A stretch of 64,000 bases of DNA from Muscardinus avellanarius (GCA_963383645.1 OY726569.1:80692211-80756210), one strand, 5' to 3'; shown: positions 21,908-32,124, numbered from the stretch's first letter. Numbers and translations: made by a program. The notes: generated by a model from the letters alone, not told the origin.

Positions 21908-22170
21908 GCCACGTTTTTAAAGTTTCAAAAGAAACAGGTAAAATTAGCTTTAATAATACATTTTATTTCATCTATGTATTGAAAAATGTTCATTTCAATT
22001 TCTAGTCAACCTAAAAAAATGATCACAGATCAGTTCTGCACTGTTATTCTCGCAATTCAGCCCTTGCAATCTGATGTGTGTGTTATAGCACCTCTCAGTT
22101 TGGACTAACCTAGTTCCAAGTACCCAGTAGCCACATGAGGCTAGTGGCCATCTACATTGGACAGTGCCAG
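21908..22170. other. Unique AT-rich DNA
   Basis: Possibly an old repeat remnant ('tagccacatgaggctagtgg' at about 22,130 recalls a common mammalian repeat), but no family is assigned. Confidence 0.35.
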
Positions 22171-22171
22171 T

Positions 22172-22345
22172 CTAGAGGCAAAGAGCACAGACCCTAGAGC
22201 CACCTGCTAGCTGTGTGGTATTGGCCAGGTTGCTTAATGTCTCAGTGCCTTGAGTCCTCTATCTATAAAATAGGGTTGGAATAAAAATTACAGTGAAAAT
22301 AGGGATGTACAGAAGCCCGGAGTTGTTTGAGAATTATGTAAGTTT
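22172..22345 (+). repeat. MIR SINE
   Basis: Contains 'gcaaagagcacagaccctag', 'gctagctgtgtggtattgg' and 'tctataaaatagggttgg' in MIR order. Confidence 0.75.
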
Positions 22346-22346
22346 C

Positions 22347-22524
22347 TAGTCAGGTGTGGTGGTGCACACTTGTAATCCCAGCATTTGGGAGGCTGAGACA
22401 GGAGGATCGCGGTTCGCGGACAGCCTCAGCTACTTAGTGAGGCCCTCTGCAACTTAGTGAGACCCTGTTTCAAAATAAAGAATAAAAAATAGGATTGAGG
22501 ATGTAGCTTGGAGGTAGAATGCCC
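22347..22524 (+). mobile_element. B1-dID SINE, subfamily b, cut at its 3' end
   Basis: The left part with GGTTCGCGGACAGCC, linker and dID start are intact, but the element stops at AATGCCCC where the left arm of the inverted repeat begins. The last part of the dID and the tail are absent here. Confidence 0.85.
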
Positions 22525-22598
22525 CTTGTCTTCCTCTGCCATTTTGTTTCCTGCTTTCTCTGTGTTTCCTTCAAAAATATGTTATTTTCATTTTTCAG
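22524..22598 (+). repeat. Left arm of 75-bp inverted repeat
   Basis: Its reverse complement recurs at 23,038-23,112 with about four differences (three substitutions and one extra A), roughly 95% identity. It begins inside the SINE at 22,347-22,524 and ends at the edge of the AT-rich core. Confidence 0.93.
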
Positions 22599-22605
22599 TA
22601 CTGAG

Positions 22606-22915
22606 TGTATATATATATATATACACATATATATATACACATATATACATATAAATACATATATATATACATATATATGTATATATTTTGTATTTTTTTT
22701 CTCGTCTGGAGGTGGAACCCAGGGGCATTTGACCTCCGAGCTACAGCCCCTGCCCTATTTTTTTATTCCTAAACATATACATATATTTGTATTCCTAAAC
22801 ATATACATATATTTGTATATATTCCTAAACATATATATATATATTTGAGGAACACATATACATATATGTTTAGTAACATACATGTGTATATATATGTATA
22901 TATATAGTATATATA

Positions 22916-22964
<49 letters not shown>

Positions 22965-22966
22965 CC
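22606..22966. repeat. AT-rich core of the inverted repeat
   Basis: Alternating TA, TATACA and TATATG runs, self-complementary over long stretches. It includes two perfect copies of a 26-bp unit beginning ATTCCTAAAC (22,765-22,790 and 22,791-22,816) and a partial third, and a minus-strand SINE 3' fragment. Confidence 0.9.
22700..22768 (-). mobile_element. SINE 3' fragment (dID part)
   Basis: On the minus strand: a linker end (AATAGGGCAGGGGCTGTAGC), a dID and an A-rich tail; the B1-like half is missing. It could be debris of the same rearrangement that made the inverted repeat. Confidence 0.75.
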
Positions 22967-23037
22967 AAACACAGGGGCTCAATAGTCCCTGCTAGGTAGA
23001 AAGGCTATTTCAATGTTAGATGTGAATAGAGAGAACT

Positions 23038-23112
23038 AGAAAAATGAAAATAACATATTTTTTGAAGGAAACACAGAGAAAGCAGGAAATGAAACGGCAG
23101 AGGAAGACAAGG
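23038..23112 (-). repeat. Right arm of 75-bp inverted repeat
   Basis: The reverse complement of 22,524-22,598. To its right the sequence continues as unique DNA with no sign of SINE, suggesting this arm is the original copy and the left arm the duplicate. Confidence 0.93.
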
Positions 23113-24187
23113 AGGTCGGAAGGGCTGGGTGGGGCGAGGGGGGCACAGGACACCAGCCTTGAACTGGTTGTCGGACAGAAAACCCTCGGGATTGAGACTG
23201 CCGGACACCTGTTCCCTCTCCAGGGGAGGGGTGCAAGCCTGGCCGAGGGGCCTCCTTCAGTCTCCCCACTCCCTCACTCCAGAACTGTTGCTGCCTCCTG
23301 CTCCCAGCTGCTGGGGAAGCTCCGGGCATCAGCTGGAGGAGGATATTAATGATTCAATTTTCAACCGGGTTCCACTCCAGGGCCTCGCTGGCGACATGCA
23401 TTTTTAATCATAACAAAACAGAATGACAAAGGGAGTCATTTGCAGCGAGGCAGCCCCTGCTGGCTGGCCCTCCTCCGGAAGGGTGTGCTTGGGGGAGGGG
23501 TGCCTGGCCAAGGGTCTTCCCCATCATCTAGGGGAGACCACTGCCCCTCAGGAGGGCAGCGCATGGGACTGGCAGTGCCCCACGAGCGGTTCCTTCCCTT
23601 TGGGTTTCTCCTTTCTGAGAGGGGGCTACTGGGTTGGGGGATTTGGGGAGACTAGAAATCGGGCCATCTTCTTAGGGTCCCGGCTGGTCCACAGCAGGGA
23701 CAGAAGCCAGCCAGTGCACTGCGGGTGTGAAGGTCACACAGTATTCTACCATCCCCCAGCTGGTCCTTTCCGAGCCTCTTGGGGCTGGAAGGTGCACAGC
23801 AGAACCTGCCAGATGCCTCCTGGGCTGGCCTTGCGGTGGTCCACCTCCCCCTGGGTGTCCAGCCCTCCTGTTTGGCAATGAGCCCACCCAGCATGGAGTG
23901 AATCTGCAAGGTTCTCCTCCTGGGTACCCTTGGGCGCCCAGCTTGAATCCCCACTTAACCAAGCTCCGGTCTTCCTGCTTGCCTTTCCACTCCTGCACTC
24001 TGCTGCCCTCGCTCATCCCTCTGGCCGTCCCCATGTCCCCATCTCTGAGCACCCAGCACATACATTTGCTCAGTGGGGGAAGGCAAATGGATGCACAGAA
24101 ACCATTCCGCTATCCAGAAAGAATGCAAGGAGGGGTCACAGAAGAAGCCATAGGGAGCCATAGGGACCAGTACACCTCAGTGCACAT
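23113..24187. other. Unique intergenic DNA
   Basis: No gene is recognised. The block 23,335-23,450 is AT-rich, with GATATTAATGATTCAATTTT and ATGCATTTTTAATCATAAC, and looks like conserved non-coding DNA. Open frames to 227 codons (23,727-24,410) have no domain and run into an L2 and a SINE. Confidence 0.45.
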
Positions 24188-24300
24188 GTTATTAACCAGC
24201 ATTTATGAAGCACCTACTATGTGCCAGGCTCCGGGGACTGCAGGTACACTGGCAAAGGCAGATAGACAGACATGGTCGCCACCTTTATGGTGTGTTCAAC
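24188..24300 (-). repeat. L2 3' end fragment
   Basis: Contains 'catttatgaagcacctac', 'tatgtgccaggctccgggg' and 'cagatagacagacatggtc', the reverse order of an L2 terminus. Confidence 0.7.
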
Positions 24301-24341
24301 AGGTCCTTTCTTCCTCCCAGGTGCTCTGCCCTTCCTTCCAG

Positions 24342-24482
24342 GTAAACTACACCCCCAGCCCTTCTCATTTTTTATTTGGAGTGATGGTCTTGCTAAGTTG
24401 CCCAGGCTAGCCTTGAACTTGTCATCCTCCGGCCTCAGCCTCCTGAGTATTTGGATTACAGGTGTGCACTCCGTGCCCAGCC
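24342..24482 (-). mobile_element. B1-dID SINE, partial
   Basis: The linker and B1-like left part on the minus strand are clear; the dID part is reduced to 'ctacacccccagccc'. Confidence 0.75.
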
Positions 24483-24699
24483 CTCTGCTTTCCTTATATC
24501 CTTCCTGTGCCTTGTACACAATTGGCACTCAAAAAGTGCTCACTGATTGGTGGGTCCTCCGCTGGCTCTTGTCTGTGCCACTCTCGTCCCCTCATTTTGC
24601 ACTTGTGAGGCAGGTTCCCAGGTTGAACCTTACCTGCTCCCTGCCAGGAAGCCCCTCCTGTTGCTGCTGGCTCTGGTCTTAGGTACCATAAATTAATAC

Positions 24700-24945
24700 C
24701 AATAACAACTGGTATTTATTAAGTGCTTGTTGCATGTCAGGTGCCAAGCATTTTGTGGACCCAGGTAATATATTCGTATTTAATCTCTACAGCCCCCTAC
24801 AGGACAGGTATTCAATCCATTTACCAAAGAGGAAAAAGAGGTACAGAGATGTTAAGTCACTTGTTCAGGTTTGCACAGCAAATAATGGACAGAGGTAGGC
24901 TATAAACCTGGGTAGTTTGGCCCCAGAGTCACACTACGTCATCCT
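24700..24945 (-). repeat. MIR SINE, nearly complete
   Basis: Reverse MIR from 'ggtatttattaagtgcttg' through 'atttaatctctacagccc', 'gaggtacagagatgttaagt' and 'ataaacctgggtagtttgg'. Confidence 0.85.
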
Positions 24946-25507
24946 GTGACTGCCTCTTGTCACCTGGACTGCAGGTCACAGACCCTTTCCACCTGTTTGC
25001 AGATCCTTGCTGCCTTTTCGGTGCTAGCGAGCCTTTGCTAGGTGACCCAGGCTGTGCCCCACCTGTCCAGGGATCACGGAAAGGCAGCACTGGGGTCCTT
25101 GGAGGTCTCCTTCCCCCTCAGGCTTCAGCACAGGGAACTGCGGCTCAGGAGTGGGAAGGGCCAAACCTCGGACCCGTGTGACTCCTGGCCCAGTGCGACT
25201 TTCTGAGCACCATGTACATGGCTCAGTAGGGTCTGGGCGGCAGGTGGCTGGTGTCAGTTGGGGGGCCCCAGGCCCTCAAACCCGCTGTTCCCCACCACCC
25301 TCTTCATAGCGAGCCCCTCCCCTCCCTTCCATTGTCATTCCCTAGGGTGACAGAAACCAACAGCCCACACTTCTTTCCAGGTGGCTCAGGACGGGGGTGG
25401 GAGTGGGGAAAAGAGGAAGATGGTAGCTCACAGCTCATCTACCCTCAGCTTTCCCTGGACAGGTACATTGGCCCTGGGGCGCCACGCACGCCACTCACTC
25501 GATCTTT

Positions 25508-25522
25508 CCAGCAGGTGGCGCT
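25508..25522 (+). promoter_or_regulatory. Strong CTCF-like site, forward
   Basis: CCAGCAGGTGGCGCT matches the CTCF core consensus (CCASYAGRKGGCRSY) at all 15 positions. It sits in unique DNA. Occupancy cannot be seen. Orientation is rightward, towards ESRRB. Confidence 0.7.
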
Positions 25523-26639
25523 AATGTGGTCTGGCCATGGACAGGTGTGTGTATGGGAGAGGAGGTACCATAGTGAACAGACAAGAGCCCTGCGGCATGC
25601 AGCTTCCATTCACGTCCGGGAGATTGGGGAGGCTAACGAAAGCACCAAGACGGTCAGTGTGTGTAGTGTATTAAGCAGGCAAGTGCCTTGGAAGCCAGGG
25701 GCAACCCTTGATATCTCAAGCCCCTGAAGGATGCAGGGGAGAGAGTTCTGCTAACTTGTGATCATCTAAAGCAGAGGGAACCCAGAGCAAGTACAAGGGC
25801 CCTGAGCCAGGAGCGGTCTGGCAAGGATGCCAGTAGCTGGTATGGAGTAAATGCCAAGAAGTGAAGAAGGAGAAGCAGAGAGCAAATTTAAGGGTGGACG
25901 CCTCCTGATGCCGCTGACCCAGGGTGCTGTGAGAGGCAGAAGTTGCTGGCAACGGCCATCCCCTGCTGGGTGGAGGCTGCTGCCCAGTGAGAGAGGAAGA
26001 GGAGATGGAGCCGCCCAGTGCCCCCCACTGCCCTGATTGGCTCAGGGTCCCTGGAGGTTTGGGCAAGGTAGGAAGGTAAGTGGGACTCACAGTGGTGGAC
26101 CTTCCTGGTCTTTCTGCCTCCTGCCTCCTGACCAAAGGAGTTCCAGAAAAAGACAGGTCCATTTGCACCCTGTGACCTCCTTCTATGGTGCTGTAGGCAG
26201 AGTCCATAAAACTTTCTAGAGAATGGCAGTAAGGATGGGGAGCTACTTGATTGTCTGGCTGACGTTCCACAACCTGGAATGCTTTGCAGAGCCAGTGATC
26301 TTTCTCTTTGCTCCAGCAAAGATTTCTCAAAACTCTCATTCCCATAGGTGTCCTAGGAAAGAGCCCCCCTCCCTATCAATCACTGACCTTCCTAGGAACT
26401 TCTGAGATCCTGGTCATTGTTCTGGGGGGAGCTGTGATGAGAGGACACCCTCACTGACCACTGACTCATCTGACCCCATTGGTGCTCCTCCTGCTTCGGC
26501 CTCAGGCTGGAGTCCCTAATGTGGCGGAAGGTCTTGTGGGGACACCAGACACTGGGCTGTGGCCATTTTGCCACGGGGGCGGGGGACGCAGCTTCTGCTC
26601 TCTGTGCAAGCTGATGTTGTCTCCTCCCTCCTTCCTACA

Positions 26640-26915
26640 GTCGCCTCTCTCTGATTGAAGGGCTGGTTTTATTCCCGAGCTGCCTCGGGGCTCCTCTTTC
26701 TGATTGCATTAAAGTCTCTGTAATTCTCCCCTCATTAGTGATTGGCATATTTTTACCTCTCACTAAAGGAGCTTCAAGGCTTCTCCCAGGGGGCCCTCTT
26801 CTCCGAATGAAACAATTTCATCCTGCTCCAGAAACGCATTAAAAAGGGTTTGTCAGGATCTTATCACCAGTTAGAGAAAGCTAATCAAATTACTTCTATT
26901 TATTAGCTGGTACAC
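26640..26915. promoter_or_regulatory. Candidate conserved non-coding element
   Basis: A repeat-free AT-rich block with closely spaced homeodomain-like motifs: GATTGCATTAAAG, CTCATTAGTGATTGGC, a perfect short palindrome TGAAACAATTTCA (26,808-26,820), CGCATTAAAAAGG and GCTAATCAAATTAC. Stop codons in all frames rule out an exon. Function is inferred from composition only. Confidence 0.4.
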
Positions 26916-27316
26916 CAAGTGTGGTGTGCCACCAAGCTCTGGGTTGGCTGCACCTGGGTGCCTGCGCCCAGCACCCTGGCACCTCAGTTTCTGGAGGTGG
27001 GCAGTGCTGGACAAGAGATACTCGCTGCCCAGCCAGCCTCTCTGCCCCAAGGTGGCACCTTGTCCTGGCAGGACAGCAGGGATGAGCTGCTGGTACAGTC
27101 AACCCACAGCTCTCTGCTGCTCATCAAAAGGTGGCTTCTTCCAGGCACCTGTGTGTTCTGCCCAGCCAGGGACGCATCTCAACCCCACTGCTGTCCTTGG
27201 CCGAACTGGATATGAAAGAGCAGTGAGTTATAAAGACACATACTCTCCACTTTTTTGAAAGAGAGGGCATGACTTGTTTTGTTTTCCCTTAGGGAACACT
27301 ATTCTTTTTTAAATAA

Positions 27317-27530
27317 GCCGGGCATGGTGGTGTACAGTTTGTAATCCTAGCATTCGGGAGGCTGAGGCAGGAGGATCATGGGTTACAGACAGCCTAAACT
27401 ACTTAGTGAGGCCCTTTGCAACTTAGTGAGACCCTGTTTCAAAGACTAAAAAATAGGGCAGGGGGTGTAGCTCAGAGGTTGAGTGCCCCTGGATTCCATC
27501 CCCAGACCTGCAAAAAAAAAAAAAAAAAAG
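27317..27530 (+). mobile_element. B1-dID SINE, subfamily b-like
   Basis: The left part, linker with 'gaggccctttgcaac', a dID with GTAGCTCAGAGGTTGAGTGC and a pure A-tail of about 18. Confidence 0.88.
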
Positions 27531-27689
27531 AATAACATATACATCTATAACAATAATAACAGAATTAACATTTGATCCCTTCGTGCCCACCCTCCAGTGC
27601 ATGATCTTCTCTGTCTCGCTGGTGGTGAACGTCATAAAATCACGTATCCTCCTGGCACCTTGTAAACATCATATGTGTGTCCAAGAATG

Positions 27690-27908
27690 GCGCGGCCACT
27701 GGGCTCAGCGCCCGCTCTGACTCTGCTGTCATGACCGGCGTGGGCTCTGTGTGACTCACCTGTCCTCTGAGCTTACAATCTGTAACTGAACTTCCCCGAG
27801 CCTCAGTTTCCCCAATCCTAAAAGGAGGATACCCACAGCGCTGACTTTCTAGAATTTGTTGTGAGGATAAAGTGAGATACTGAAAGCGCCGAGCAAGGGC
27901 TTGGTGCG
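27690..27908 (+). repeat. MIR SINE
   Basis: Contains 'gtgtgactcacctgtcc', 'gagcctcagtttccccaatc', 'ttgttgtgaggataaagtg' and 'gcgccgagcaagggcttgg' in MIR order. Confidence 0.8.
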
Positions 27909-27910
27909 GG

Positions 27911-28771
27911 CGCGCCCTCGTGAGTGCCAGCCTCCGCGGTTCCCACCACGACCCTTCCACCTGCACCTCTTGGGGGCCGTGTGCTTCTCACTCCAGCTGC
28001 TGATGGATCCGAGCAATCCGAGCCATGGTATACAGTGTCCAGGCAGGCCCCGCCGCAGGGACACGTGCGTGCTTTGCCAGGAGCCCGGGAATCCTGCAAC
28101 TCCCTGCTGAGAGAAAGGGGGCCTGGCAGGATAGCTGGCCAGGCGTGTGCACAGCCGCCTCCCCTACTCAGACCCAGGCCGCGGCCAGGGCCACCCCAGC
28201 TGCGCAGCTGCGTCAGTGGCCCAGGAATAGTTCAGAAGGCTGTGCCGCGCGTGCCCCATCACGTCGCACAAAAGGACTTATTGATTGGTTTGTAGAAGTG
28301 TTTCCTGGGGTCCTTTATATCTCTCTCCCTCGTCACCCGTAATGAAGAGGCTGAGGCGCGAAGGGGGGAGAGGCCGCACGCATCCGTCCGGGTGGGATTT
28401 CTTCATCTTATCAATCAGGACTTTAATTAGACACGTCCGAGAGGGCAGTTCCATCTCGGGGCGGGCGGCAATCTTTATCAAGCATGCCACATCTCTAATT
28501 ACTGTGTACTGACAGATAACAGTTGGGGGCAGGGTGGGGGCCTGGGAGGCTGGGAAAGGACAGCAGGGCTGGGGAATGGCCATTCACCCAAGGAGAGTGT
28601 CCTTCCAAGACAGCCTGGGTGGGATTGCTCTACCTCTGGTACCCAGGGGCAGGAGATGTGGCCTCAGAGAGCAGCTCTAAGGGACCAGGGAGAGGAGGTG
28701 TGGATGCTGGCCAGGTCAGTGGCTGCACAGATGTGGGTATTCCAGACTGCCTGCCCAAGCATGGCCCTTGT
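27911..28771. other. Unique DNA, partly CpG-rich
   Basis: 27,900-28,260 is CpG-enriched but below what I would call an island. Beyond 28,240 lies an AT-rich candidate element, listed separately. No coding exon is recognised. Confidence 0.45.
28240..28512. promoter_or_regulatory. Candidate conserved non-coding element
   Basis: Unique DNA with GGACTTATTGATTGGTTTG, CTTATCAATCAGGACTTTAA plus TTAGACACG, CAATCTTTATCAAGCATGCC and TCTAATTACTGTG. It has motifs of GATA (TTATCA, AGATAA), TALE/PBX (TGATTGG) and homeodomain (TAATTA) type in a compact block. Confidence 0.42.

Positions 28772-28815
<44 letters not shown>
28772..28815 (+). repeat. CA microsatellite
   Basis: Twenty-two CA units, not at a SINE tail. 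Confidence 0.95.
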
Positions 28816-28816
<1 letters not shown>

Positions 28817-28867
28817 CTTTATATCTTAACTTTACTGTTGCTCAGTGTTTTTATTGGAACGGTAGAA

Positions 28868-29030
28868 AGAGCCAGAAATACCTAGGCTTGAACTCTATGG
28901 CTTGATACCCTTGGCTGCATATCAACCAGCTGACCTTAGACAGGTGTCCTAACCTCTCTGAGCTCAGCTGCCTTCACTGCAAAGTGGGGTAGCCCCACCT
29001 ACTGTGGGAGCTCCTTATCCAGGCTTGGTC
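28868..29030 (+). repeat. MIR SINE
   Basis: Contains 'cctaggcttgaactctatg', 'ccagctgaccttagacagg' and 'cactgcaaagtggggtag' in MIR order. Confidence 0.7.
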
Positions 29031-29329
29031 ACACAGTGCAGGCATGTGTGCTCTTCCTGCTCCCCGGCCTCCCCTCCTTTCTTGCCCATCAGAGGACAGC
29101 TTTATTTGGAGAGAGGGGAACTCAGCTAATCAAAGGCTAAAGACAAAGTCTCCTGTCTTCCAAGGGTGTGCTTTCTGCTCAGCAGGGCGGACCAGCCTCT
29201 GGGAGCGGGCATCTGGGGTGTAGCTGAGGCTCCCACAGCAGGCTGAAGGCTCAGGTTTAGGTGAGGTCACCTGGCTGGGAGGTGACAGAATTATATTTCT
29301 GAGCTGAAAGTCCAGCTCTCTCTGTTATG

Positions 29330-29465
29330 GACTGAGTTTGATTTTTAGTTTTTCACTGAGCCTTGGTTTCCTTAAGAGCAGAATGGGGGTAGTCATACTC
29401 TTCTGAGGGTTGGATGGGGGACAATAAAATACCCAGATGGGCCCAGCGCCATGCCTAGGCAGCAG
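29330..29465 (+). repeat. MIR 3' fragment
   Basis: Contains 'tcactgagccttggtttcc', 'cttaagagcagaatgggg' and a tail block 'gggcccagcgccatgcctag'. Confidence 0.6.
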
Positions 29466-29631
29466 GTTAATCAAGACACAGCTGCCCCGACCTGGCTCTA
29501 ATCCTGTGCTCCAGCCTCCTGCATGTGGGGTTTTCCCTTGCTCCACTCTTCCTGGTGGGACCAGGCCTCCTGTCTCTGAGGTCCCCCCTTCCCAACCCTG
29601 AGACCTGATGCTCCTCAGAAGAAAGGCCTGA

Positions 29632-29805
29632 GCCAGGTGTGGTGGAGCACGCCTGCAATCCCAGTTTGTGCGAAGCTGAGGCAGGAGGATGGAAGGTCTG
29701 AAGACAGCCTCAGTAACTTAGGCAGACCCTATCTCAAAATAAAGCAGGGTTAGGAGTATAGCTTAGAGGTAGAATGCCCCTCGTTTTTAGTCCTTAGAAA
29801 GAGAC
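29632..29805 (+). mobile_element. B1-dID SINE
   Basis: The left part, linker and dID (AGGAGTATAGCTTAGAGGTAG), diverged at the B box (TCGTTTTTAGTCC). Confidence 0.82.
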
Positions 29806-29863
29806 AGACAGAGAACGTGTTGCACAGTCCTCACTGAGTGACCACCTGCTATGTCTAGATACC

Positions 29864-30271
29864 CTGGTCAGGCACTGTGATATACACCTATAATCCAAGA
29901 ATTTGGATTCTTGGAGGCTGACACAGTAGGATCACAGGTTTGAGGTCAGCTTCAGTGACTTAGTGACAAAATAAAAAATAAAATCCAGCATGGTAGCACA
30001 TACTTGTAATCCCAGTACTTGGGAGGCTGAGACAGAAGGATCACAGGTTTATAGCCAGCGTCAGCTACCTAATGAGGCCATCCATAACTTAATGAGACCC
30101 TGTATCAAAATAAAGAATAAAAAATAAGACTGGGGATGTACCTCAGAGATAGAAGGCTCCTGGGTTCAATCCCCAGTCTGAACATACATACATACATACA
30201 TACATACATACATACATACATAGGGCTGGCGGTGTAGTTCAGAGGTAGAATTCCCTGGCTTCAATCCCCAG
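29864..30271 (+). mobile_element. B1-dID SINE interrupted at its linker by a second SINE
   Basis: The outer SINE's left half ends in its A-rich linker at about 29,983; its dID half resumes at 30,222 (TAGGGCTGGCGGTGTAGTTC). Between them is a complete plus-strand SINE whose tail is a CATA repeat. The outer copy also carries a perfect 9-bp-stem hairpin at 29,894-29,915. Confidence 0.88.
29984..30222 (+). mobile_element. Inner B1-dID SINE with CATA tail
   Basis: A complete left part, linker and dID ending CAATCCCCAGTCTG, followed by ten CATA units (about 30,183-30,222) in the tail position. Confidence 0.9.
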
Positions 30272-30299
30272 TGTGCATGTGCGCACACATGCACGTGCG

Positions 30300-30330
<31 letters not shown>

Positions 30331-30332
30331 AA
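30270..30332 (+). repeat. Alternating purine-pyrimidine tract (TG/CG/CA)
   Basis: At the outer SINE tail: GTGTGCATGTGCGCACACATG-type sequence, then GCGCGCGCGC, then a CA repeat. Almost every step alternates purine and pyrimidine, which favours Z-DNA. Confidence 0.9.
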
Positions 30333-30795
30333 CACTTTAGTTCCCCGCCTGGAGGCTTTTGTCCAGCTGTCCCCTCCTCTCTCCAGCCACCATATTCTGA
30401 CCACTTTCAGAGATCCCTTAAAATTCACTCCCCTCTGGGGCCTTCAGCAATAGCGCCTACATCTACGTCCTGTGGTTCCCTGTCTCCTGAAGCTGCCTGG
30501 TTCCCTTCGGCTCCCTCTACCCTCAGAGCCCTTGGTCCCAACCCTGGTGGCCAACATTCCCTTGGGATTCGGCTTGAAAGTGCTAAATAATCCTGGCCTC
30601 CAGGGTCTCAGGCAGGTGCCAGTAGGGTGGGCCCCGAGGCGCCCAGTGAGTGGGGGGGAAACAGTCCCAGCAATCTCTCCACTGGCCGTTCTGTGTGTGG
30701 ACACAGCCTGAGCAGGTGTGCATCTTATCCCCTGCTCAGAGGCCTCTGTCTATGAGTTACAAGTTGAATATAGTTCTGGTAGTTGTGTTGGGGTT
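30333..30795. other. Unique intergenic DNA
   Basis: No gene or repeat is recognised. Confidence 0.45.
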
Positions 30796-30799
30796 TAAT

Positions 30800-31450
30800 T
30801 GATTTTTGTTTGTTTGTTTTGTTTTTGAACTGGAGATTAAACCCTCTGCAACCTTGTTTACTAATTTATTTGGTAATAGGGATGGCCCAAGGGGCATTCT
30901 GCGTCTGACTTATATCTCTGGCTCTGTTTATTTTTTATTTTTAAAGCATCCTACAAAATTTCTGAGACTCACCTCAAATCTGTGATTGTCCTGTCTCAGC
31001 TTTCCAAGTGTTGAGATTACAGGCATGTACTACCATACCCGGCTCCTTTTTATTTATTTATTTGTTTGTTGATTTATTTACTTATTTTTGTTTGTTTGTT
31101 TTGTGGTACTAGGGATAAAACCCAGGGGCATTCTACCTCCAAGCTACACCCTCAGCCCTATATTTTATTCTTTATTTTGAAACAGAGTCTCACTGAGTTG
31201 CAGAGGGCCTCACTAAGTAGCTGAGGCTGGCTGTGAACCGCGATCCTCCTGTCCCAGCCTCCCAAATGCTGGGATTACAAGCGTGCGCCACCACGCCCGG
31301 TTTATTTTTTATTTGTAATGAGGGTCTTGCCTTGCTAAGTTGCTGAGTGTCTTGCTAAATTGCCCAGGCTGGCCTTGAACCTGTGATTTTCCTGTCTCAG
31401 TCTCCCAAGTACTGGGATTATAGGCGTGCCCCACCATACCCACACCTGGC
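30800..31450 (-). mobile_element. Cluster of three or more B1-dID SINEs
   Basis: An old, diverged minus-strand SINE (about 30,800-31,045), a better preserved one (31,098-31,301), and a left half only (31,302-31,448). GTTT/TTTA-rich stretches mark reversed tails. The half-element may be the other end of the older copy. Confidence 0.75.
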
Positions 31451-32124
31451 ATGTTTGTACTCTGTAAACTACACAAACAAGTAAAAGAATAAGATAGAGC
31501 ACCACAGACTGGAATTTCTGAGAATGACCCTGGATGAGGCTTCTCATGGGAAGCTTTAACACAGCAGAGCGTGGATCTCCGGTGCTAGGCGCGGTGAGGG
31601 CTGGAGATGGGGATCTATGATGACAGAGTGTGCGGGTCCTGAAGGCTGCCCAGTGAGGCCCGGGCTTGGGCTGATGGGGACCCCTGAGTGGAGTTTCAGG
31701 TGGCGACGAGGCCGTCTCACCATGGCGGTGTCGGGTGCCTGGGAGATGAGCCTGTGCATAGACACCTCCCAACTATAGTGAAGGGTTGCGGGTGATGTGC
31801 TGAGGACTCCAGGGAGGAGTGGCACGTGAGCCACAGGGCCAGCATGCCTTCCTGAGGAGCCGCCTTCTCCCCTCTGGCTTTCTAAGTCACACCCAAATTT
31901 GGAAGAGAGAACGTTCTGCAGGGAAGAGGGAACGGCATGGGCAAAGGCCAGGGGTCAGCAGGGCAGCTGGTGGGGGCGCTGAGCAAGCCGGCAAGGCCAG
32001 CCTGCCGAGCCCCGGAAGGTGGTCCTCCCATGACACCGACCTGTACAGATGCCTGCACTCACGCTGACGTGGGACACCGCTGCTAGTCCAGACGAGGAGC
32101 GGAGAGAGGCACTGGGAAGGCATG
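31451..32124. other. Unique DNA with L2 trace
   Basis: About 31,895-31,960 ('gggaacggcatgggcaaagg') resembles an internal L2 segment. No gene is recognised. Confidence 0.45.

Larger units (their letters stand above)
24946..27316. other. Unique intergenic DNA with L2 traces
   Basis: No gene is recognised. About 25,660-25,870 resembles an internal L2 segment ('gagcaagtacaagggccctg'). The CTCF-like site and the 26.6 kb element are listed separately. A 209-codon minus-strand frame (25,716-26,345) overlaps the L2 trace and is not called. Confidence 0.45.

Noticed and set aside
22519..22982. Tyr/Ile-repeat open frames in the AT-rich core
   Set aside because: Direct translation of alternating TA repeats; not coding.
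23728..23736. TGAAGGTCA, a perfect ERR response element half-site
   Set aside because: A motif with eight fixed bases is expected by chance about twice in 64 kb on two strands; no supporting context for autoregulation.
23727..24410. 227-codon plus-strand frame
   Set aside because: Runs through an L2 end and into a SINE; no recognisable protein.
25716..26345. 209-codon minus-strand frame
   Set aside because: Overlaps an L2-like segment; no domain; a second frame on the same strand is also open.
30183..30222. CRISPR-like or other spaced direct-repeat array
   Set aside because: Simple CATA tetranucleotide repeat at a SINE tail; no spacers, and the genome is mammalian.
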